Assembly: GCA_029561455.1 (NCBI GenBank)
Contig: JAKQIY010000061.1
Location: 183,076-247,075, forward strand
Reading direction: 5' to 3'
DNA: 64,000 nt
Source of the DNA: a bacterium
GTDB lineage: Bacteria; Zhuqueibacterota; Zhuqueibacteria; Residuimicrobiales; Krinioviventaceae
Each line of letters starts with the position of its first letter. Positions within the stretch are counted from its first letter, which is position 1. This document shows, one piece after another, positions 9,350 to 16,033 of this stretch. Made by a program: the position numbers and the translations under genes. The notes under the pieces were generated by a model. The model was not told the DNA's origin, did no database searches, and saw only the letters and a program-made list of their open reading frames with translations.

Positions 9350-10173
9350 GTACACAACAGGTCACCCTTTTCCCTGAATTATTACCGGTTATCTCTGCCA
9401 GCCGGCGCACCGATATGGTGGCTGGAAATCCTGACCTGCTGGCTGGAATCCTGGCCGCTAAACACCCGCCCGAACAGGTGCACTCGCTGGTCATCTGGAC
9501 AAAAAATCCTCACAACTTGCTTTATCATACCCGCCTAAGGGAACAGGTGGGTAAATATGACCTGGTTTACTTGCATTTTAGTATCACCGGATTAGGGGGA
9601 ACAATTCTGGAACCTCGCGTACCCACCCCGCAGGCAGCGTTATCATACCTGCCGGAATTGCTGAAATGGTTGAAAAATCCACTGCAAATCCGCATTCGTT
9701 TTGATCCGATTGTGCATTTTCGGCTCGCAGATGGTACAAATATGTGTAATCTACAGTATTTCGAGACTTTGGCGCCGCTTATTGCGCAACACAAGATCCG
9801 TGATATATCGATCAGTTGGGTACAGATATATGGCAAGGTGAGTAAACGATTACAGGGCATGAAAATTGTAGCGCAAGAAATGACCTTGGAGCAATGGCAG
9901 GAAGAAGCGGACTGGCTGCAAACCATTGCCCGGCAAAACAACCTGGTTTTACATGGCTGCTGTGTGCCCGGTTGGCCGGTTTCACACTGTATTGATGGAG
10001 AATTGTTGAATTCCCTGCACCCCAAAGACTACAGAGCGTCAACCAAACGCGCCGCCGGACAGCGTAAGAGCTGCGGTTGTACTGCCAGCCGGGATATTGG
10101 TTGGTATTACGCCTGCCCGCACGGCTGTGTTTACTGCTATGGAAATCCTCAAATTGTTAATTCTGGTATGTAA
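9346..10173 (+). CDS. DUF1848 domain protein
   Basis: Member of the DUF1848 family, of unknown function, 275 residues. Typical features are the N-terminal VISASRRTDMVA, IWTKNPHNLLY, LRIRFDPIVHF-type strands (here QIRIRFDPIVHF) and a C-terminal cysteine cluster, SCGCTASRDIGWYYACPHGC followed by VYCYGNP. The cysteines could hold a metal or iron-sulfur centre, and the whole resembles a radical-SAM-like barrel without the standard N-terminal CxxxCxxC; this is inference. It is translationally coupled to the GNAT gene. A decayed second copy of its 3' end lies at 12,074-12,290. Confidence 0.85.
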   Translation: MSTQQVTLFPELLPVISASRRTDMVAGNPDLLAGILAAKHPPEQVHSLVIWTKNPHNLLYHTRLREQVGKYDLVYLHFSITGLGGTILEPRVPTPQAALSYLPELLKWLKNPLQIRIRFDPIVHFRLADGTNMCNLQYFETLAPLIAQHKIRDISISWVQIYGKVSKRLQGMKIVAQEMTLEQWQEEADWLQTIARQNNLVLHGCCVPGWPVSHCIDGELLNSLHPKDYRASTKRAAGQRKSCGCTASRDIGWYYACPHGCVYCYGNPQIVNSGM

Positions 10174-10337
10174 TTTGTGACACTAGTACACTGAATTTCT
10201 TTCAACTGGAATAGTGGATAATATTTATAATTATCAAGCTGTAACAAAGTATAGAATTTTCTAAACTCATCAAGATTTTCCCAGTTAATTTGATAGATAA
10301 AAGGTCAATACTTTAAAAATAAAAAAGGAGGCGTTTT

Positions 10338-11231
10338 ATGCAGCAAAAAGGAAAGATTGTAATTCTGGCCCTATTATCCCTGTTCTTATTGTCCAACCTG
10401 ATATTCGCACAGGTGGAAGACAATTTGACAAGATACCAGGGAGCAAATGGCGAAGGCTATATAAAACCGCTGGTCGCCGGCTTGACGGCCAACATGAACC
10501 GCGGCTGGTACCAATCTGCAAAAATTCCGGTTATGGGTATGCGTTTACGTTTTGGGTTGGTGGCAATGATGGCGCCTATCCCGGATGACGATAAAACATT
10601 CCAGGCAACCACCACCGAGCCTTTTACACCCCAGCAAACAGTGGATGTCCCTACCGTTGTAGGTAGTGAAAAAAGTGTTTATGCCACCTCCCCAAGTGGC
10701 GCTGTATACCCCTTCCCCGGCGGGCTGAACATGAACGTTACCGCTTTTGCCGCGCCCCAGGTAACCATTGGGTTAATGGGTTCAGAACTTTCCGCCCGTT
10801 ATTTTGCTTACGAACTGGGTGACTCGGATATTGGTGATATTACCATGTTAGGCATCGGTGTCCGCCACAGCATCAGCCAGTACCTGGTTCTGTTTCCGGT
10901 GGATATTTCTGTTGGCGCTTTTTGGCAGAGCATCAAAATCGGCGATGAACTCCTGGACATGACAACTTTACATTACGGTGTACAGGTTAGCAAAGATTTT
11001 GCTCCGCTGGTTCTTTTTGGCGGCCTCGGTTTTGATAACGGCAGCGCTAAAGTGGATTACACCTACGAAGATGCTTTCACAACCATCCCGGTTGAACTGG
11101 ATATTAAAAGCGACAGCGCTATGGAAATTACTGTCGGTATTGGCTTAAATCTTGCTTTCATTCACCTGACAACAGAAGCCGCTTTCGGCTCGCGGACTGC
11201 GTTTGCTGTTAACGCGTCCTTTGGTTTATAA
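10338..11231 (+). CDS. DUF6588-like outer-membrane protein, copy 1
   Basis: Exported protein of 297 residues, probably an outer-membrane beta-barrel. It has a signal peptide (LALLSLFLLSNLIFAQ), a conserved early segment GLTANMNRGWYQSA and many amphipathic strands (GIGVRHSISQYLVLFPVDIS). It ends in phenylalanine/leucine strands after TEAAFGSRTAFAVNASF. The general look fits the DUF6588 family of Bacteroidota-type envelope proteins; function is unknown. An AAAAAAGGAGG site precedes the ATG. It is about 83% identical by hand count to the copy at 12,458 and forms a two-gene unit with the small gene that follows. Confidence 0.75.
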   Translation: MQQKGKIVILALLSLFLLSNLIFAQVEDNLTRYQGANGEGYIKPLVAGLTANMNRGWYQSAKIPVMGMRLRFGLVAMMAPIPDDDKTFQATTTEPFTPQQTVDVPTVVGSEKSVYATSPSGAVYPFPGGLNMNVTAFAAPQVTIGLMGSELSARYFAYELGDSDIGDITMLGIGVRHSISQYLVLFPVDISVGAFWQSIKIGDELLDMTTLHYGVQVSKDFAPLVLFGGLGFDNGSAKVDYTYEDAFTTIPVELDIKSDSAMEITVGIGLNLAFIHLTTEAAFGSRTAFAVNASFGL

Positions 11232-11245
11232 TGTGTGGAGGATCT

Positions 11246-11851
11246 ATGAAAAAAATTATTCTATATAGCTTTTTATTTGTATCCCTATGGTTTATGACCG
11301 TTGGCATGAATTGTGAAATGCGACAAGTGGAAATCCCGGTTTTGGGAACCGAAAATAAAATAATTCAGGTTGATGAGGACGGAAGTAGTTATAACGAACA
11401 GTTTGAGATTAACTTGAGTTCTGAAATTAATCGGATAGCAAGAGAAAACTCTTTCCAAGCTGTTGGCGCAGTACTTTTGCAGGGTATAACATATACGATA
11501 CAGGACAATCAAAGCCCTGCCGGAACAATAATTAATGGTACTATTGATGTCAGTAGCGAAAGTTTTTATTCGGAAATGACCCCATTAATTGAAATGACCA
11601 ATGTTAACCTGGCTGAAAAAGTAGGTATATTAAACGTTCCGCCATTAAAACCTGAAGGGGTTATGGTTATAAACACCGAATTGTCGCCATATCAACATCT
11701 TATTTTTGGTAGCGACTTTACTCTTTACTTTTCATTACACGGGACTGCTACTCCTCCGCCTTCCGCCGCGCACCCGTTAAAATTTAAAATACTGGTTAAA
11801 GTGTATATTAATATGATTGGTATTATTGAAACGGAAGTACCGGTAATGTAA
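11246..11851 (+). CDS. Exported protein of unknown function, copy 1 (partner of the DUF6588-like gene)
   Basis: A 201-residue protein with an N-terminal membrane/signal segment (MKKIILYSFLFVSLWFMTVG) followed by MNCEMRQ. The cysteine is not in a normal lipobox, so lipid attachment is doubtful. The ATG at 11,246 is preceded by TGTGGAGG, a better start than the in-frame ATG five codons upstream. The mature part is rich in beta-strand-like stretches (ITYTIQDNQSPAGTIINGTI, LKFKILVKVYINMIG). The family is not recognised. The copy at 13,366 is roughly 60% identical, more diverged than the preceding barrel pair. Confidence 0.7.
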   Translation: MKKIILYSFLFVSLWFMTVGMNCEMRQVEIPVLGTENKIIQVDEDGSSYNEQFEINLSSEINRIARENSFQAVGAVLLQGITYTIQDNQSPAGTIINGTIDVSSESFYSEMTPLIEMTNVNLAEKVGILNVPPLKPEGVMVINTELSPYQHLIFGSDFTLYFSLHGTATPPPSAAHPLKFKILVKVYINMIGIIETEVPVM

Positions 11852-11864
11852 AATACCTGATCTT

Positions 11865-11897
11865 AAAAAGCCGGTGTTATATAACACCGGCTTTTTT
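11865..11897 (+). terminator. Intrinsic terminator, copy 1 of the duplicated unit
   Basis: A near-perfect palindrome (AAAAAGCCGGTGTTAT facing its complement) ending in a T-run, 14 bp after the stop codon. The same GCCGGTGT hairpin follows copy 2. Confidence 0.85.
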
Positions 11898-12065
11898 ATT
11901 TCAATAATCCCAACCAGGCCTGCCAGCTTATATACAATTCCGACTAAACAGATAATAAATACCGGGTCGCCCAGGCTCTTATCACTACCATGTTTGCCGG
12001 GCGTAAAAATGTGCCTTTCAGCAGGCACGCCCGCTTTGTAGAATCCTAAACAATCCTCCTTTAAA
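11896..12065 (-). pseudogene. Remnant of a secreted esterase 3' end (duplication scar)
   Basis: Read on the minus strand, this stretch matches the last 50 or so codons of the intact esterases at 14,011 and 14,894: first FYKAGVPAERHIFTPGKHG, then LGDPV, and after a one-base frameshift ELYISWQAWLGLLK and a TAA stop (intact copy: ELCKNWLAWQGLLK). There is no upstream part; it stops near 12,065 where DUF1848-derived sequence begins. It is dead sequence left at the junction of a tandem duplication. Confidence 0.85.
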
Positions 12066-12073
12066 ATACACAA

Positions 12074-12290
12074 TTGCTGTGGGCCAGGTTGACTGGTTTC
12101 GCACTATATTGATGGTGAATTGCTGAATTCATTACATTTAATTGATACAAGGCCTCAAAAAAAACTCGCCCCTAGGATGAGAAAAGACAACATCTGTGTC
12201 GCCTGACTTGATATTGGCTGGTATTTCGTCTGCCCGCACGGCTGTGTTTACTGTTAAAGTAATCCTAAAGAATATTCATTGGATTTGTAA
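12074..12290 (+). pseudogene. Remnant of the DUF1848 gene 3' end (duplication scar)
   Basis: This aligns base by base with the last ~210 bp of the intact DUF1848 gene at about 9,957-10,173, including GGTATT, CCCGCACGGCTGTGTTTAC and the terminal TAA. In-frame TGA and TAA codons, substitutions and small length changes make it non-coding. It stands directly before the promoter region of the second DUF6588-like gene, exactly as the intact DUF1848 gene stands before the first. Confidence 0.88.
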
Positions 12291-12457
12291 GCTATATCAC
12301 ATGTGTTGACCATTTTCTTTATAAATTGGAATAGTGGATTGTGTTTTACAAGTTATAAAGTTGTTATATAGATATAATTAATATTTCGTTTATCATTATA
12401 ACAGGTGGTTTATCCTGGAAAAAAATAATAAAATTATAAATTAGCAAGGAGGCCCCT

Positions 12458-13351
12458 ATGCAGCAACAAAGAAAAACTATCCTTCTTTCCCTTTTATCAT
12501 TGTTCCTTTTGATCAATCTGGCATTTGCCCAGGTGGAAGACAATTTGGCAAGATACCAGGGAGCAAACGGCGAAGGATATATGAAGCCGCTGGTGAGCGG
12601 TCTGACCGCCAATATGAACCGGGGCTGGTATCAGTCCGCCAGCATTCCGGTTATGGGTATTCGTTTGCGTTTTGGTTTGGTAGCAATGATGGCGCCCATC
12701 CCGGATGACGATAAAACTTTTAAAGCAACTACCAGCAGTCCGTTTACACCGCAACAAACCGTTGATGCCCCGACAGTCGTCGGCGAGGAAAAAAGCGTTT
12801 ATGCCACCGGTACTGGAGGTAATATATACCCCTTCCCCGGCGGGCTAAACATGAACGTTACCGCATTTGCCGCGCCCCAGTTAACAGTTGGGCTTATGGG
12901 CTCGGAAATTATTGGCCGTTATTTTGCGGCAGAACTGGGTGACGCGGATATTGGCGATCTGACCCTGTTAGGTATCGGCGTCCGGCACAGCATCAGCCAG
13001 TACCTGGTATTATTCCCGGTTGATATTTCCGTTGGCGCCTTTTGGCAGAGCATTACTGTCGGCGATGACCTGCTGGACATGAAAACCCTGCATTATGGCG
13101 TACAGGTTAGCAAAAATTTTGCTCCCCTGATAATCTATGGCGGCGTTGGTTTCGATAACGGCAGCGCCAAAGTGGATTATACCTATGAAGACGAATTTAC
13201 CTCGATCCCTGTTGAACTCGATATTAAAAATGACAGCGCCCTGGAAATTACTGCCGGTGTTGGTTTAAATTTAGCTTTTTTTCACCTGTCAACAGAAGCC
13301 GCCTTCGGCTCCCGAACCGCGTTTGCTCTTAACGCGACCTTTGGCTTATAA
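12458..13351 (+). CDS. DUF6588-like outer-membrane protein, copy 2
   Basis: Second copy of the exported barrel-type protein, also 297 residues with no length change against copy 1. The changes (about 51 of 297 positions by hand count) are mostly conservative and cluster in the signal peptide and one short loop near residue 117 (GTGGN versus SPSGA). The conserved core, such as GLTANMNRGWYQSA and GVRHSISQYLVLFPVDIS, is unchanged, so both copies look functional. An AAGGAGG site precedes the ATG. The upstream region differs strongly from copy 1, so regulation may have diverged. Confidence 0.75.
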   Translation: MQQQRKTILLSLLSLFLLINLAFAQVEDNLARYQGANGEGYMKPLVSGLTANMNRGWYQSASIPVMGIRLRFGLVAMMAPIPDDDKTFKATTSSPFTPQQTVDAPTVVGEEKSVYATGTGGNIYPFPGGLNMNVTAFAAPQLTVGLMGSEIIGRYFAAELGDADIGDLTLLGIGVRHSISQYLVLFPVDISVGAFWQSITVGDDLLDMKTLHYGVQVSKNFAPLIIYGGVGFDNGSAKVDYTYEDEFTSIPVELDIKNDSALEITAGVGLNLAFFHLSTEAAFGSRTAFALNATFGL

Positions 13352-13365
13352 GATGTGGAGGAACT

Positions 13366-13959
13366 ATGAAAAAAGTAATTATATATAGCATTATTCTGGT
13401 CTCCCTGTGGTTTATGACCATCGGGATGAACTGTGAAACCCGTCAGATAGAAATTCCGGTGCTGGGAACTGAAAATCATCTGTTCGAAGTGGAAGAAACG
13501 ATCAGCACTTATAATGACCAGTTTATGATGGACTTTACCGATGAAATCAACCGGATCAAAGCAGATAACAGTTTTGATTCCATTGCCGTTATTCTGCTGC
13601 AAAACATTACCTATACAATTCAGGACAATCAAAGCGCCGCTGGTACGATCATTAACGGCAGCATCGATGTCAGTTCTACAAGCTATAACGCGATGACCCC
13701 GATTATTGCAATGACCAATATCGATCTGGATAGTGTGGAAAATGTAGAAATCACGCCGGAACTGGAGCAGGGCGGTGTTAATATCATAAATGTCGAACTT
13801 TCTCCAATTATCTCCGGCACAGATAATACTCTGTATTTTTCTGTTCATGGCACAGCTACCCCGGCGCCATCAGCCGCCAAACCGTTAAAATTCAAAGTGC
13901 TGGTCAAGGTTTATATAAATGTGATCGGTATTGTTAAAGTGGATGTGCCGGTAATGTAA
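13366..13959 (+). CDS. Exported protein of unknown function, copy 2
   Basis: Second copy of the small exported partner, 197 residues, with the same N-terminal layout (a YSIILVSLWFMTIGMNCETRQ-like start shared with copy 1) and the conserved ITYTIQDNQSAAGTIINGSI and LKFKVLVKVYINVIG stretches. A GTGGAGG site lies before the ATG and the gap to the barrel gene is 14 bp, as in copy 1, so the two genes move and are transcribed together. Function unknown; a periplasmic or cell-surface partner of the barrel is a reasonable guess from the fixed pairing. Confidence 0.7.
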   Translation: MKKVIIYSIILVSLWFMTIGMNCETRQIEIPVLGTENHLFEVEETISTYNDQFMMDFTDEINRIKADNSFDSIAVILLQNITYTIQDNQSAAGTIINGSIDVSSTSYNAMTPIIAMTNIDLDSVENVEITPELEQGGVNIINVELSPIISGTDNTLYFSVHGTATPAPSAAKPLKFKVLVKVYINVIGIVKVDVPVM

Positions 13960-13983
13960 ATTTAAAACTTGATACTGTCAAAT

Positions 13984-14010
13984 AAAGCCGGTGTAAAAAC
14001 ACCGGCTTTA
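13984..14010. terminator. Shared terminator between copy 2 unit and esterase gene
   Basis: AAAGCCGGTGT and ACACCGGCTTT arms around a five-A-rich loop, flanked by A and T bases. It lies between two convergent genes and directly touches the esterase stop codon. Confidence 0.75.
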
Positions 14011-14883
14011 TTATTTTAACAATCCCTGCCAGGCCAGCCAGTTTTTACACAATTCAGGCCATATAGACAAAACCGGGTCGCCCAGACCCATATCAAAACC
14101 ATGTTTGCCTGGCGCAAAAATGTGCATTTCGGCGGGAATCCCCGCTTTGCGCAATCCTAAATAAAAGCCAACACTATTTTCCGCCGGTACGCCCGTATCG
14201 GCATTGGAAAGAATTAAAAACGTCGGCGGCGTCTCTGCAGTGATCTGCATTTCCAGGGACATGTATGTGACCAGATCCGGCGCCGGATTCTCTCCCAGTA
14301 AATTATTCTTTGACCCGGCATGGGTAAATTCATCCATCATAGTAATGACCGGGTAAACCAGTATCATAAAATCCGGACGGGAATTCATGCGCTCGATGGG
14401 GTCGGCGGCTGTGCTGTTGCCGGCGTCATAATGTACGCCACTGCTGGCGGCTAAATGTCCACCCGCGGAGAAGCCCATCACGCCGATGCGTTCAGGATTT
14501 ATACCCCATTCAGCGGCGTGATAGCGCACCGTACGTATCGCCCGCTGCGCATCCATCAGCGGTATGGGATGCTGGCAATCCACTCCACGCCGGTAGTTGA
14601 CAACAATACCGGAAACCCCGATCGTATTCAGCCATTCGGCCAGACGAGTCCCTTCGTGATCCATAGTAACGCCAATATAGCCGCCGCCGGGGAAAATGAC
14701 CACCGCGGCGCCGGTATTATTGGCAGGTGCAGCAGGATAGAAAAGATAATAAGGATCGACCACCTGCCGGTCGGTTTGCAGCGGAGTTCCATTGGGCCAC
14801 AGTTTTTGCTCGGCCGGCTGCCCGGCCAGGGATAATTCAATACAGCATAAACAGAATATGATCAATAAAGTATAACGGCGCAT
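14011..14883 (-). CDS. Secreted alpha/beta-hydrolase, acetyl-xylan-esterase-like (BD-FAE type)
   Basis: Exported esterase of 290 residues with a signal peptide (LLIIFCLCCIELSLAGQ). The fold's marks are the oxyanion strand VVIFPGGGY, the nucleophile in GFSAGGHLAA near residue 143, an acidic residue in LSNADTGVP near 230 and the histidine in PGKHGFD near 262. Proteins of this type remove acetyl or feruloyl groups from hemicellulose. The gene lies 10 bp downstream of a close paralogue (14,894), forming a tandem pair. Substrate is inferred from family and from the GH5 and GH43 genes nearby. Confidence 0.88.
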   Translation of the reverse strand: MRRYTLLIIFCLCCIELSLAGQPAEQKLWPNGTPLQTDRQVVDPYYLFYPAAPANNTGAAVVIFPGGGYIGVTMDHEGTRLAEWLNTIGVSGIVVNYRRGVDCQHPIPLMDAQRAIRTVRYHAAEWGINPERIGVMGFSAGGHLAASSGVHYDAGNSTAADPIERMNSRPDFMILVYPVITMMDEFTHAGSKNNLLGENPAPDLVTYMSLEMQITAETPPTFLILSNADTGVPAENSVGFYLGLRKAGIPAEMHIFAPGKHGFDMGLGDPVLSIWPELCKNWLAWQGLLK

Positions 14884-14893
14884 TTCGAGCTCC

Positions 14894-15772
14894 TTATTTT
14901 AACAGTCCTTGCCAGGCCAGCCAGTTTTTGCATAATTCCGGCCATACGGACAATACCGGGTCGCCCAGGCCGAGATCAAAGCCGTGTTTACCGGGCGCAA
15001 AAATGTGCATTTCCGCCGGGACGCCGGCTTTACGCAAACCCAGGTAAAACAACACACTGTTTTCAGCGGGAACGACCGTATCTTCATTAGAGAGAATTAA
15101 AAAGGTCGGCGGAGTATCTTGCGTAATTTGAGTATCGAGCGACAAATATTTTATTAAATCCGCGCCCGGCTTTTCACCTAGTAAATTAGCCAGCGACCCG
15201 CCGTGGGTGTACATTTCTTCCATAGATATGACGGCATACACCAAAACCATAAAATCCGGCCGCGAGCTCACCCGCTCGATGGGATCGGCGGCTGCGCTGT
15301 TGCCGGCGTCATAGTGTACGCCGCTGGTGGCCGCCAAATGTCCCCCTGCGGAAAAACCCATTACGCCGATACGTTGGGGATTTATGCCCCATTCGGCGGC
15401 GTGATAACGCACCGTACGGATAGCCCGCTGCGCGTCCATGAGCGGAACAGGATGCTGGCTGCCGGGGCCGCGCCGGTAATTGACCACAATGCCGTTAACG
15501 CCAATAGTATTCAGCCATTCGGCAATACGGCTGCCTTCACGATCCATAACTACAGTCCAGTACCCGCCGCCGGGGAAAATAACCACTGCCGTGCCGGTGT
15601 TTTTTGCCGGATCGGCCGGGTAGAAAAGATAATAAGGATCGACGACCTGCTGATCGTTTTTAAGCAGTGCGCCGGCAGGCCACAGCTTTCGTTCGGCCGG
15701 TTCACCGGCTAAAGTGTTTAAAACACAACAAAAAAGTAATACAAGAACGGAAATCAGTATTGATAAACGCAT
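14894..15772 (-). CDS. Secreted alpha/beta-hydrolase, acetyl-xylan-esterase-like, tandem paralogue
   Basis: Upstream partner of the preceding esterase, 292 residues, with a signal peptide (ILISVLVLLFCCVLNTLAGE) and the same catalytic set: FPGGGYWTVVMDREGSR, GFSAGGHLAA, LSNEDTVVP and PGKHGFDLG. Long stretches are identical between the two (for example LMDAQRAIRTVRYHAAEWGI), so they come from a recent tandem duplication. Both end in the same CKNWLAWQGLLK. The small changes near the pocket (GGYWTV versus GGYIGV) could alter substrate preference. Confidence 0.88.
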   Translation of the reverse strand: MRLSILISVLVLLFCCVLNTLAGEPAERKLWPAGALLKNDQQVVDPYYLFYPADPAKNTGTAVVIFPGGGYWTVVMDREGSRIAEWLNTIGVNGIVVNYRRGPGSQHPVPLMDAQRAIRTVRYHAAEWGINPQRIGVMGFSAGGHLAATSGVHYDAGNSAAADPIERVSSRPDFMVLVYAVISMEEMYTHGGSLANLLGEKPGADLIKYLSLDTQITQDTPPTFLILSNEDTVVPAENSVLFYLGLRKAGVPAEMHIFAPGKHGFDLGLGDPVLSVWPELCKNWLAWQGLLK

Positions 15773-15961
15773 TTTCTTTCCTTTCTCAATACATGTGTTT
15801 ATAAATTTTTTGTAATATAAGTATTTTATTGAAAAGTAGCAGCAATATTGTTAGATAGAAATAATTTTTTTAGAGTTGTTTAAAAAAGGTGTGGACGGTA
15901 TGGACAAAGTGAACAGGATTCTAATATTTTATTGGAACAGTATCTGTATTATATAATAACA

Positions 15962-15998
15962 AAACAACAAACACGGGCGCCCCATCCCGCGCCCGTAT
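15962..15998 (-). terminator. Intrinsic terminator of the DUF3160 gene
   Basis: On the minus strand an ACGGGCGC / GCGCCCGT stem (15,973-15,996) with an eight-base loop is followed by a T-rich run. It lies about 40 bp after the stop codon at 16,034. Confidence 0.75.
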
Positions 15999-16033
15999 CT
16001 TGTCATTTGCTTCCCCCTTGTTAAATTTAAAAC

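Noticed and set aside
11777..12073. 98-codon minus-strand frame taken as a real small gene
   Set aside because: It is the frameshifted remnant of an esterase tail plus antisense of the neighbouring gene.
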